Shown here: in pieces, positions 7,682 to 15,411 of the stretch
Position numbering within the stretch: the stretch's first letter is position 1
Layout: each line of letters opens with the position of its first letter
Source of the DNA: JAEUOS01 sp040382235
Lineage (GTDB): Bacteria > Pseudomonadota > Gammaproteobacteria > Burkholderiales > JAEUOS01
Direction of reading: 5' to 3'
Assembly (NCBI GenBank): GCA_040382235.1
Contig: JBEIFV010000081.1
Location: 1 to 26,533, forward strand
DNA length: 26,533 bases
Made by a program: the position numbers and the translations under genes
The notes under the pieces: generated by a model
The model's input: the letters and a program-made list of their open reading frames with translations, nothing else
Database searches by the model: none
Told to the model about the DNA's origin: nothing

Positions 7682-9217
7682 ATGAAACGCCCCAACATCC
7701 TCTTGATCACCTCCGATCAGCAGCGCGCCGATTGCTACGGTTTCGTCAATCCGGCGTTGAAGACCCCGCACCTCGACCGCCTGGCGCGCGACGGCACACA
7801 CTTTTCGGCGGCAATCACGCCCAACCTGGTGTGCCAGCCCTCGCGCGCCTCGATTCTCACCGGGCAGTTGCCGCTGACCCATGGCGTGTGGGACAACGGC
7901 GTCGATCTCGACCCGCAAGTGGGTGAGGCCGGATTCGCCGGCGCACTGGCCGCCGCCGGCTATGCCACCGCGCTGATCGGCAAGGCGCACTTCGCCACCA
8001 AATCCACTTTCGAAGCCACCGGCACGCCGGAAGACCGCTTCAACGGCAAGCTGTATGACGAAGGCTGGCAGGGCCCCTACATGGGTTTCCAGCATGCCGA
8101 GCTGGCGGTGCTCGGCCACTTCAGTCGCCTGCGGCCGTGGATGCGCCCCGTGGTCGGGCATTACGAGCGCTGGTTCCTGGAACGCGGCCGCGATGAAGAG
8201 GCGCTGGCGCTGTGGAACGCCGCGCTGGAACCCGAGATCGGCGCGGCGCAGACCTGGCACTCTGCCTTGCCGGCGGCCTGGCACGGCAGCACCTGGACCG
8301 CCGATCGCAGCATCGCCTGGCTGCGCGCGCGCGATGCGGACAAACCATTCTGCATGTGGGCTTCGTTCGGCGACCCGCATCACCCTTTCGATTGCCCCGC
8401 GCCCTGGAGCTCGCTGTACCGGCCGCAGGACGTCGCCCTGCCCAAGCATCGGGTGCCCGACCTCGAGCGCCGGTCGTGGTGGCACAAGGCGGCGCTCGAA
8501 GGCGAGCCGCAACTGGCCGATCCGGTGATGAAGCGCTTTCGCGCCCAGGGCTCGCGCGTGCCGCCGCAAAGCGATGAACAGTTGCGTCACATGACGGCCA
8601 ACTACTACGGCATGATCTCCTTGCTCGACCACAGCGTCGGGCGCATTCTCGATTGCGTGCGCGATCTCGGGCTGGAGCGGGACACGCTGGTGGTGTTCAC
8701 CACCGACCATGGCGAGTTGCTGGGCAATCACGGCCTCTACCTCAAGCACCCGATCGCCTATGAAGACCTGCTGCGTATCGGGCTCATCATGCGCGGACCG
8801 GGCGTGGCGGCCGGCGGCCGCGTGAGCGAAGTGGTATCCACACTCGACCTGGCACAAACGTTTCACGAAGCGGCGCAGGTACCGGCACTGCTGCCACAGC
8901 AAGGCACAAGCCTGATGGCACTGGCCGGCGGCGCCGATGCGCCGCGCCAGGGTGCCTGGAGCGAATGGCATGTGCATCCTTCGCGCTGCGGCGTGGCCTT
9001 GAAGCTGCGCACGGTGCGCACCAGGACCCACAAGTGCACTTTCGAGCTTGATTCGGGCGCCGGCGAGCTCTACGACCTGGTGAACGACCCCGAGGAAATG
9101 CACAACCGCTTCGACGACCCGGCATGCAAGGGCGTGCGCGAGGAACTGACGCAGATGATGCATGCGCGGCCGGGCAGCGTGCGCGATCCGCTCGCCGAAC
9201 CGATCGGCATGGCGTGA
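7682..9217 (+). CDS. Type I sulfatase B, cytoplasmic
   Basis: 511 residues, co-linear with sulfatase A at 254 over the whole length, with shared blocks such as SDQQRADCYGF, GMISL.DH and SGAGELYDL and the same IGMA end. The N-terminus MKRPNILLITSDQQR has no leader. C51 of CQPSR is the formylglycine site, and TTDHG gives D342 and H343. I chose ATG 7682, where the fold begins; the open frame reaches upstream over the hydrolase gene. The Shine-Dalgarno is weak (GAAAG). A 70-bp gap separates it from the hydrolase. Its stop overlaps the GTG of a Bug receptor, tying the two in translation. The two sulfatases bracket the ABC module and differ mainly in the middle third, so they may act on related but different sulfate esters. 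Confidence 0.9.
   Translation: MKRPNILLITSDQQRADCYGFVNPALKTPHLDRLARDGTHFSAAITPNLVCQPSRASILTGQLPLTHGVWDNGVDLDPQVGEAGFAGALAAAGYATALIGKAHFATKSTFEATGTPEDRFNGKLYDEGWQGPYMGFQHAELAVLGHFSRLRPWMRPVVGHYERWFLERGRDEEALALWNAALEPEIGAAQTWHSALPAAWHGSTWTADRSIAWLRARDADKPFCMWASFGDPHHPFDCPAPWSSLYRPQDVALPKHRVPDLERRSWWHKAALEGEPQLADPVMKRFRAQGSRVPPQSDEQLRHMTANYYGMISLLDHSVGRILDCVRDLGLERDTLVVFTTDHGELLGNHGLYLKHPIAYEDLLRIGLIMRGPGVAAGGRVSEVVSTLDLAQTFHEAAQVPALLPQQGTSLMALAGGADAPRQGAWSEWHVHPSRCGVALKLRTVRTRTHKCTFELDSGAGELYDLVNDPEEMHNRFDDPACKGVREELTQMMHARPGSVRDPLAEPIGMA
7814..7854 (+). repeat. 41-bp perfect direct repeat, copy 2 (sulfatase active-site segment)
   Basis: Identical to 389-429 in sulfatase A and in the same orientation, about 7.4 kb away. 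Recombination between the copies would fuse the two sulfatases in frame and remove the intervening ABC/dehydrogenase genes. Confidence 0.85.
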
Positions 9218-10203
9218 AGACGCGCGCCGCGGGAACCAGTCTGCGCCTGTTGCGGGCGGCCGCCGCGCTCGCCGGCCTGATCGGCGCGACGCTTGCGCAG
9301 GCGCAGGCATGGCCGACCAGGCCCATCCGCATCATCAACGGCAATGCGCCGGGCGGCAGCGCGGACGTGTCGGCGCGCGTGGTCGGCGATGCGGTGGCGC
9401 GCGCACTCGGCCAGCCTTTTGTCATCGAGAGTCGTCCCGGCGCCTCCGGCGGCATCGCGATGGATGCGGTGGCACGCGCCGCGCCGGATGGCTACACCCT
9501 CTTGATCGGCTCCGATTCTTCGTTGTATCAGCCGATCCTCAAGCCCTCGCTGCCCTACACGGTCGAGAAGAACTTCGCGCCGATCGTGATCCTGACCAGC
9601 CAGCCGCTGGTGCTGGCTGTGCATGCGTCGCTCAAGGTCAAGACAGTGGCGGAACTGGCGGCCCTTGCCAGGAGTTCGTCGGCGCCGCTGCCCTATGCAA
9701 CCCCCAGCGCCGGCGGCACCCAGACGGTAGCCGGCGCCGCGTTTGCCCGCGTTGCCGGCATCACGCTGACCAACATCCCCTACAAGGGCGGCGGGCAGGC
9801 GGTGGGCGACCTTGCCAGCGGGCAGGTGCCGGTGGGCGTGCTGGGCTCGGCGCCGCTGCTGCCGCACGCCGCCTCGGGTCGGATCCTGCTGCTGGCGGTG
9901 GCCTCGAAAACACGCTCGACCGTGTTGCCCGATGTGCCGACCATGATGGAGGCCGGCTATCCCGGGATCGACCTCTCGCAATGGTTCGGCCTGCTGGGCC
10001 CGGCCGGCATGCCGCCGGCGGTGCTGGCACGCCTGTCGGGTGAATTTCAGAAAGCGCTGGCCGACCCCAATGTCAGGCGCAAGCTGGCCGCATCCGGGCT
10101 CGAAGCGGGGGGCGGCACGCCGGAGGATTTCGCGCGGCGCGTGCGCGACGAAGGCGTGGTGTGGGCGCGCATCGCCAAGGAAGCAGGTTTGCGCGCGGAT
10201 TAG
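9214..10203 (+). CDS. Bug-family periplasmic solute receptor
   Basis: 329 residues with a Sec signal peptide (KTRA, hydrophobic core, cut around AQAQA/W at residues 30-32). The mature start WPTRPIRIINGNAPGGSADV and the block QPFVIESRPGASGGIAMD followed by APDGYTLLIG are the Bug/TctC first-lobe signature; IPYKGGGQAVGDLASGQV marks the second. I chose GTG 9214, which overlaps the sulfatase B stop (GTGA), giving translational coupling; the open frame upstream lies over the sulfatase. The receptor would bind a small ligand for a tripartite tricarboxylate transporter whose membrane subunits are not encoded here. Coupling suggests that the ligand is the sulfatase substrate or a relative of it. Confidence 0.92.
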   Translation: MKTRAAGTSLRLLRAAAALAGLIGATLAQAQAWPTRPIRIINGNAPGGSADVSARVVGDAVARALGQPFVIESRPGASGGIAMDAVARAAPDGYTLLIGSDSSLYQPILKPSLPYTVEKNFAPIVILTSQPLVLAVHASLKVKTVAELAALARSSSAPLPYATPSAGGTQTVAGAAFARVAGITLTNIPYKGGGQAVGDLASGQVPVGVLGSAPLLPHAASGRILLLAVASKTRSTVLPDVPTMMEAGYPGIDLSQWFGLLGPAGMPPAVLARLSGEFQKALADPNVRRKLAASGLEAGGGTPEDFARRVRDEGVVWARIAKEAGLRAD

Positions 10204-10303
10204 CGGGCTCGTGAGCAGCGGTATCGGCAGTCACAGCGCTGCGCTCGCGATAACGGGGCGACTGAAAAGAAATGGCTCCATGGCAGCCGCCTGAAACGCC
10301 GGT

Positions 10304-10996
10304 TCAAGCATTTACGCCGGACCAGGCGGTGAGCGAATGGGAAAGCTGAAACGCCTCGGTCACAGCGCCCGGGCTCGCTCCGTGATGCATAAGCCGGGCG
10401 TCGGAGAACATCTGCGCGGAAACCGTACCCAGGATGGCGGCGTCATGCGCCTGCACATACAACACCCAGTCGGCGCTGGCATCGCCGCCCCTTAGTTGCT
10501 GTTCCATGGTTGGCTTGGTCTGCCTTGCCGCCTGCGACTGCAACAGGCTGGCGGCGACGATTCCCGGTTGCGCTGCCAGTCGCGGAAGCAAGGACTGCGT
10601 CAACCACAAGCCCAGCGGTCCGGCTTGCCCACTCGCAGGTGACATCCGCACCGTGACCGCTGCGCCGCCGGCACCGTTGTCGAAGCCCGCCGAGACAACA
10701 CACGGACTGCGCATCATGTCGAGAAAGCGCGGAAACATTGCCGCGGACCATGGTGATGGGTGGTTCAGGCGCGCCGTGTAGGGGGCCGAGCTCAGCGTTT
10801 CGAGGTCTTGCGTTTCGTAGATGACGAAGTAGCGTGCATCGCCCGAAGCCGCCTTCCAGCGGGTGCCGCGCAGAAACCCGGGAATCGCAAGCCGCTCCGG
10901 CAAATGCTCCCGGGAGTGCCACTGCTCAAACTCCGAGACATGCGGGGAAGCTATGTTCCACCACATCACCAGCGCGGCTTGCCCGATAGTTTGCAT
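10304..10996 (-). CDS. Uncharacterised protein, probable EthD/DUF4286-like dimeric alpha+beta barrel
   Basis: I start it at ATG 10996 (MQTIGQAALVMWWNI), giving 230 residues; the frame is open to 11137 but that extension has no family character. The stretch EFEQWHSREHLPERLAIPGF (residues 22-41) is typical of small dimeric alpha+beta-barrel proteins annotated as EthD- or DUF4286-like. The second half (LGLWLTQSLLPRLAAQPGI, then WVLYVQAHDAAILG) looks like another ferredoxin-like unit, so the chain may hold two. There is no signal peptide. It is convergent with the Bug gene on its left and 176 bp downstream of sulfatase C. Members of such families often accompany catabolic clusters; no reaction can be assigned. 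The family name is from memory of the motif, so moderate confidence. Confidence 0.65.
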   Translation of the reverse strand: MQTIGQAALVMWWNIASPHVSEFEQWHSREHLPERLAIPGFLRGTRWKAASGDARYFVIYETQDLETLSSAPYTARLNHPSPWSAAMFPRFLDMMRSPCVVSAGFDNGAGGAAVTVRMSPASGQAGPLGLWLTQSLLPRLAAQPGIVAASLLQSQAARQTKPTMEQQLRGGDASADWVLYVQAHDAAILGTVSAQMFSDARLMHHGASPGAVTEAFQLSHSLTAWSGVNA

Positions 10997-11079
10997 TGGT
11001 TTGTTCCCGAAGCTGTGGGGCGTTGAGTTTGTTCCGTGACCCAATTCGCCAAAACGCGCTGAACAACTGACTGAAATGC

Positions 11080-11103
11080 AGACTCTCGGACGAAGAGTCT
11101 TTT
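11080..11103. other. 7-bp inverted repeat between sulfatase C and the barrel protein gene
   Basis: AGACTCT (11080-11086), a 7-base loop and AGAGTCT (11094-11100) are perfectly complementary and are followed on the plus strand by TTT. Read on plus it resembles a weak terminator, but no plus-strand gene ends nearby. About 85-100 bp upstream of the minus-strand start at 10996, it could equally be an operator. Confidence 0.35.
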
Positions 11104-11172
11104 CGACCCGACATATTGCAGGAGCGGCCTTTTCCACCTGCGGACCTGTTCAATGTTCGCCCGAATAAATCC

Positions 11173-12639
11173 TCAGCTGAACATCACCGGCTTGCTCCCC
11201 GGCGGCGGCGAGTAGCGGAAGGTGCCGCGCTTGAAAATCGCCTCGCGCCCGCCGACCGCTGCGATCTTGGCTTCCTGGTCGGCGCGGGCCGCGCGATCCG
11301 CCGCCTCCGGGTCGACCACGCTGCGCAACTTGACCGCGCACTCGGCAACCACCTTCGCATACCCGGGGTCTTGCCCCAGGTCGCGCAGCTCTTCCGGGTC
11401 GGCCTGCAAGTCGAAAAGCATCGGCGGCATGCCCACGTAGTGAATGTATTTGTACCGGCCATGGCGGATCATGTAGGTGGCAGCGATCGCGGCGGCGGCG
11501 TGGTATTCGGAGAGGATCACGCGCTCGCGGGCGCGGCCGTTGGCGATTTCCCATAGCGACTGGCCGGGCAGCGCGGCATCGTCCGGGTGCGGCTGCGCGC
11601 CGACACCTTGCACGATGGTCTGGAACATGTCGACCAGGGTCACCGGTACATCGGACACGTGGGCCCCCGGCACACCGGCGCCGGCCACGATCAGCGGGAT
11701 GCCGGCCGATTCCTCGAACATGGTCGACTTGCCCCACATGCCGCGCGCGCCCAGGTTGTCGCCATGGTCGGAGCTGTAGACCACGCGTGTCTCATCCATC
11801 AGGCCAGCCTCTTCGAGCGCGGCCAGCACGCGGCCGATGTTGTGGTCGAGAAAGCTCACCAGGCCGAAATAGGCGGTGATCGCGCGCCCCACCATGGCTT
11901 CGTCGGTGAAGCCTGCGTCGTACTGCATGCAGTTGCGCATGGCGTCGAGGAACGGATGGCGCGGGCGTTCGCCCGGCGCGTACTGGCTGGGCCAGGGCAC
12001 TTCCGCCTCGGGGTACATGTCGAAAAACTCGGGCGGCGCCACCAGCGGGAAGTGCGGCGCCACGTAGCCCACGTAGAGCGCCCACGGCTTGTCGCGATGG
12101 CGCCCGGCTTCTTCCTTCAGCCAGCGCACGGCCGCCGCGGTGATGGCCCGATCATAGGCGGTGTATTCCGATTCGCCGCGCGCCGCTTCCGGCCCCAGCT
12201 TGCGCGAGCCGGTGCGTACCGGCAACTCGTCGCGAATCAGGCCCAGCAGGTCGCCCAGGCCATCGACGATGTGCAGCGGCAGGATCTCCTCGTCAAAGCC
12301 GTTGGCCGCCGGGGTGTTGCGCGTGTAGTGCAGCTTGCCGATCGATACCGCGCGGTGCCCCTGGGCCATGAGCCGGTGGCCCCAGGCCGGCGGCGTGCCC
12401 TCGTAGGCACTCGCGTTATCCCAGCATTTCACGTCGTGCACGTAACGGCCGGTGGCAAGCGCGGCACGTGCCGGCACGCAGATCGGGCAGTTGGTATAGG
12501 CCGAGGTGAAGCGCGTGCCGCGCGCGGCCAGGCGGTCCAGGTTCGGCGTCTTGATCATCTTGTGCCCGTAGGCGCCGGTGACCTTCTTGTTGTGTTCGTC
12601 GGACAGGATGAATAGCAGGTTTTGCGGCTTCACTTGCAT
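11173..12639 (-). CDS. Type I sulfatase C, cytoplasmic
   Basis: 488 residues. NLLFILSDEHN gives metal ligand D14; the formylglycine site is C54 in CVPARAALATGR, a C-x-P-A-R variant as in choline-sulfatase-like and phosphonate-monoester-hydrolase-like members. SSDHGDNLG supplies D291 and H292, and K304 follows. There is no leader peptide. The ATG at 12639 has GGAG only three bases upstream, so GTG two codons in (12633) is an equally good start; the remnant copy at 15057-15242 starts at the equivalent GTG. It is only distantly like sulfatases A and B. It is divergent from the RIO kinase, with 162 bp between their starts. Substrate unknown. Confidence 0.88.
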   Translation of the reverse strand: MQVKPQNLLFILSDEHNKKVTGAYGHKMIKTPNLDRLAARGTRFTSAYTNCPICVPARAALATGRYVHDVKCWDNASAYEGTPPAWGHRLMAQGHRAVSIGKLHYTRNTPAANGFDEEILPLHIVDGLGDLLGLIRDELPVRTGSRKLGPEAARGESEYTAYDRAITAAAVRWLKEEAGRHRDKPWALYVGYVAPHFPLVAPPEFFDMYPEAEVPWPSQYAPGERPRHPFLDAMRNCMQYDAGFTDEAMVGRAITAYFGLVSFLDHNIGRVLAALEEAGLMDETRVVYSSDHGDNLGARGMWGKSTMFEESAGIPLIVAGAGVPGAHVSDVPVTLVDMFQTIVQGVGAQPHPDDAALPGQSLWEIANGRARERVILSEYHAAAAIAATYMIRHGRYKYIHYVGMPPMLFDLQADPEELRDLGQDPGYAKVVAECAVKLRSVVDPEAADRAARADQEAKIAAVGGREAIFKRGTFRYSPPPGSKPVMFS

Positions 12640-12801
12640 GCGCTCCGGTTGGATGTCACTGGATTGTCGGTTCAGGCTCTCCCGATCAGGCGCCGAAGTT
12701 TAGTCAAAGCCGCGACCGGCCGCCGGCGCGAATTGACAGGCCTCCTCCGGCCACCCTCGCTGCGCTGCACAATGCGACGGCCGATGAGGGACAATAGCGC
12801 C

Positions 12802-13647
12802 ATGAAAACCCCCAAGCGCCTGCAATCGCTGCAGGAAGAAGGCCTGATCGACACGGTCGTGCGCCAGTTGATGAGCGGCAAGGAAGCCACGGTCTATGTG
12901 GTGCGCAGCGGCGATCAGACGCTCTGCGCCAAGGTCTACAAGGAAGCCACGCAACGCAGCTTCCGACAGGCGGTGGACTACACCGAGAACCGCAAGGTGA
13001 AGAACAGCCGGCAGGCGCGCGCCAGGGCCAAGGGCACGCGTTTCGGCCGCCAGGCGCAGGAAGAAGCGTGGCAAAGCGCCGAGGTGGATGCGCTGTACCG
13101 CCTGGCGGCGGCCGGCGTGCGGGTGCCGGCCCCGCAGAATTTTTTCGAAGGTGTGCTGCTGATGGAACTGGTCACCGACGAACATGGTGACGCCGCGCCG
13201 CGACTCAACGATGTGCTGTTCGCGCCCGGCGAGGCGCTGGCGCACCATGCCACGCTCATCACCGAGGTCGTGCGCATGCTGTGCGCCGGCGTGGTGCATG
13301 GCGACCTCTCCGAATTCAACATCCTCCTGGCCGCGGACGGCCCGGTGATCATCGACCTGCCGCAGGCGGTGGATGCGGCCGGCAACAACCACGCCAGCCG
13401 CATGCTGCTGCGTGACGTGCAGAACCTGCGTGATTTCTTCGGCCGCTTTGCGCCGCAGTTGCTTTCCACCGACTACGGCCCGGAAATCTGGGGCCTCTAC
13501 CAGCGCGGCCTGCTCACCCCCGAGACCCGCTTGACAGGGCTTTTCGAGCATGAGACCGGCCCGGTCAATGTGAGCGATGTGATGAGCGTGATCGAGGACG
13601 CCAATGCCGAAGAAGCCGCGCGCCGGCTGCGCATGCAGTCGGACTGA
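12802..13647 (+). CDS. RIO-type serine kinase/ATPase
   Basis: 281 residues with the RIO kinase core. GKEATVYVV (residues 26-34) is the nucleotide loop, K44 in CAKVYK the ATP lysine, the Lys/Arg-rich stretch around residues 64-83 the family's flexible loop, HGDLSEFN the catalytic loop (D168, N173) and IIDLPQAVD the metal-binding loop (D185). Archaeal and eukaryotic RIO1 act in small-subunit ribosome maturation; bacterial members are common in proteobacteria, with poorly known roles. I chose ATG 12802; ATG 12784 in the same frame is possible and would add six residues. It shows no link to the sulfatases apart from position and may be an older core gene that the island has grown around. Confidence 0.9.
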   Translation: MKTPKRLQSLQEEGLIDTVVRQLMSGKEATVYVVRSGDQTLCAKVYKEATQRSFRQAVDYTENRKVKNSRQARARAKGTRFGRQAQEEAWQSAEVDALYRLAAAGVRVPAPQNFFEGVLLMELVTDEHGDAAPRLNDVLFAPGEALAHHATLITEVVRMLCAGVVHGDLSEFNILLAADGPVIIDLPQAVDAAGNNHASRMLLRDVQNLRDFFGRFAPQLLSTDYGPEIWGLYQRGLLTPETRLTGLFEHETGPVNVSDVMSVIEDANAEEAARRLRMQSD

Positions 13648-13826
13648 TCGCGCCTGCCGCCCCCTTTCCCGCACCACCTTTTCGATCGGAGAAGCCGGCA
13701 TGCGAAACGCATTTCACCGGTCGGCACGCCGCGCGGCCTGGCGATATTGCCGCTGATGATGGCCGCCCACGCCGGCGCGCATGTCAATGGCGCACCGCAC
13801 ATCGACTGCGATCTGCGTGCGGCTTC

Positions 13827-14816
13827 TCATTCGGTCTTGATATTGGCACGCGTGATCACCTCGCCCCAGCGGACCCTCTCGGACTGGATCAATTGGGCGA
13901 ACCTGTCCTGCAGTTCATCACCGGGTTCGGCGCCCATCCTTGCAAGTGTGGCGACGGTGGCCGGATCGCGCGTGGCTGCCTGTACCGCTTCAACCAGCTT
14001 GCGCGCGACTTCCGGGTTGACCCCTGCAGGCGCCAGGATGCCGTGCCAGGCTCGCACATGAAAATCCGCAACCCCGGCCTCGGCGGTGGTTGGCACATCG
14101 GGCAGGGCCGCACTACGTCGCGGCCCGGCGAAAGCCAGGGCACGCACCCGGCCGGCCATGATGTGCGGCAACAGGGTCACCGGATCGCCGATGATCGCGT
14201 CCACATGACCGCCCAGGAGGTCGGCGATCGCCGGCGCCGCGCCCTTGTAGGGCACATGCAACACATCGGCGCCGGTGCGAATGCGAAACAATTCCAGCGC
14301 CAGATGCGCCGGCGTTGCCAGACCTGCCGAAGCGAATGTCAATTTCCCCGGAGAAAGGTTTGCCATCCTGATCAGTTCGGCTAGGCTGGACACTTTCAGG
14401 GAAGGGCCCGCCACCACATAGTTCGTGAGGTAGGCGAAGTGGGCGAGCGGCATGAAATCACGCTCCGGCACGTAGCCGAGCTTGCGGTCGAGCAGGGGCG
14501 CCACCGAATGCGTGCCCACGTTGCCCATCATCACCGTGTAACCGTCGGCCGCGGCCCTGGCCGCGCTCATACTGCCGATCGTGCCGCCGGCGCCGGCGAT
14601 GTTCTCGACCACCACACGTTGCCCGAGCGTCACGCTCATGCGTTCGGCCAGCAATCGCGCAAGGCCATCGCTGCCACCGCCGGCAGGAAATGGCACGATC
14701 ATGCGCACCTGCCTGACCGGAAAGCCTTGCGCCGAGGCGTCCTGCGGCACCAGAAGCAATGCCGCGACGACTGCCAATGCGCAACGTCCGATACCAAAAT
14801 TTCCATTCATTGACAT
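13827..14816 (-). CDS. Bug-family periplasmic solute receptor
   Basis: 329 residues with a Sec signal (cut near DASAQ/GFP). QVRMIVPFPAGGGSDGLAR, RVVVENIAGAGGTIGS and AADGYTVMMGN are the first-lobe Bug blocks; VLHVPYKGAAPAIADLLGG is the second-lobe block. The ATG at 14816 has a strong GGAGGAG that lies within the last codons of the Bug mini-gene just upstream (stop to start 6 bp). It is therefore the intact last gene of a minus-strand set whose first two members have been internally deleted. The 179 bp between its end and the kinase gene (13648-13826) hold no gene that I can support. Confidence 0.92.
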   Translation of the reverse strand: MSMNGNFGIGRCALAVVAALLLVPQDASAQGFPVRQVRMIVPFPAGGGSDGLARLLAERMSVTLGQRVVVENIAGAGGTIGSMSAARAAADGYTVMMGNVGTHSVAPLLDRKLGYVPERDFMPLAHFAYLTNYVVAGPSLKVSSLAELIRMANLSPGKLTFASAGLATPAHLALELFRIRTGADVLHVPYKGAAPAIADLLGGHVDAIIGDPVTLLPHIMAGRVRALAFAGPRRSAALPDVPTTAEAGVADFHVRAWHGILAPAGVNPEVARKLVEAVQAATRDPATVATLARMGAEPGDELQDRFAQLIQSERVRWGEVITRANIKTE

Positions 14817-14822
14817 GGTTCG

Positions 14823-15044
14823 CTACTCCTCCACTGAAACATTCGAACGCTTGACCAGATCGCCGCGCACCCGCGGGACGATCGCCTGGCCGAGCCGGTC
14901 GCCGATGATGCGTGCCAGGATGTCCGGCGCTACGGCCGGGCCGGTACCCACGACCACGCGGATCGGCCTGGCAGGCCAGGCCTGGGCATGCAGCAGCGGC
15001 GCAGCCAGCAGCAGGGCCAGCGTCAAAAAAAGCGGGTGTCGCAA
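14823..15044 (-). pseudogene. Bug-receptor mini-gene: N-terminus joined to C-terminus, middle deleted
   Basis: A 73-codon frame starting at TTG 15044. Residues 1 to about 50 are a good Bug N-terminus: a signal peptide ending LLHAQA, then WPARPIRVVVGTGP and DILARIIGDRLGQAI. Instead of the expected VVVENRPGAG block, the frame jumps within a few residues to DLVKRSNVSVEE and stops; this is the typical last stretch of a Bug protein. About 250 internal residues are missing, in frame. It cannot form a ligand-binding protein, though it could be secreted. Its last codons (GTG GAG GAG TAG) form the Shine-Dalgarno of the intact Bug gene downstream. It lies 12 bp after the sulfatase mini-gene, which has the same kind of deletion. 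Confidence 0.75.
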
Positions 15045-15056
15045 AAAGGTCGCCGC

Positions 15057-15242
15057 TTAACTGAACATCGCCGGCTTCCTGCCCGGCGTTGGTGAATAGC
15101 GGAAGATGCCGCCCTTGAAAATCGCCTCGCGCGCGGCCAGACGATCCAGATTTGGCGTCCTGATCATCTTGTGCCCGTAGGCGCCGGCGACCTTCTTGTA
15201 GTGTTCGTCGAAAAGGATGAACAACAGGTTTTGCGGCTTCAC
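15057..15242 (-). pseudogene. Sulfatase C-like mini-gene: N-terminus joined to C-terminus, middle deleted
   Basis: A 61-codon frame from GTG 15242 (GGAG 7 bases upstream). Residues 1-38 match residues 3-40 of sulfatase C with few changes (KPQNLLFILFDEHYKKVAGA). The next 23 match the last 23 residues of sulfatase C (EAIFKGGIFRYSPTPGRKP then AMFS). Relative to the gene at 11173 exactly 425 codons (1275 bp) are missing, and CGCGC at the junction (15128-15132) occurs at both ends of the missing piece. The retained part includes one metal ligand but no formylglycine motif, DHG motif or sulfate pocket, so it is not an enzyme. The surviving similarity implies a paralogue of sulfatase C that lost its centre. 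Confidence 0.85.
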
Positions 15243-15251
15243 CGGGGTACT

Positions 15252-15289
15252 CCGGGGTGTGGATGTAGGTGTAGGTGTGGGTGGGGCAG
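15252..15289 (+). repeat. G-rich degenerate hexamer tract
   Basis: A low-complexity GGTGTA/GGTGTG/GGTGGG-like run just upstream of the sulfatase mini-gene start, with several runs of three or four G. It could form a G-quadruplex or be a slippage-prone tract. The rest of 15243-15411 shows no gene; it also holds a 6-bp inverted repeat TCATCG-ATAA-CGATGA at 15354-15369. Confidence 0.4.
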
Positions 15290-15411
15290 CGTGATGCTCA
15301 AGCGCAGTTTAGGCACGATCAGCTCATGCTGCAAATGCATTCTTCACATGGTTTCATCGATAACGATGATGAATTCGCAAGGCGGCGCAAGAGTGGCGGC
15401 GCAGCGGCGGA

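Noticed and set aside
11587..12615. 342-codon plus-strand frame opposite sulfatase C
   Set aside because: Antisense to a protein with complete catalytic motifs; the translation has no domain.
12733..12738. TTGACA as a -35 box for the RIO kinase
   Set aside because: The bases at the correct spacing (12756-12761, CTCGCT) do not resemble a -10 box.
13700..13826. Short frames between the kinase and the Bug gene at 13827
   Set aside because: The ATG frame at 13700 stops after 18 codons, and the other plus frame has no Shine-Dalgarno and runs into the antisense of the Bug gene; no family seen.
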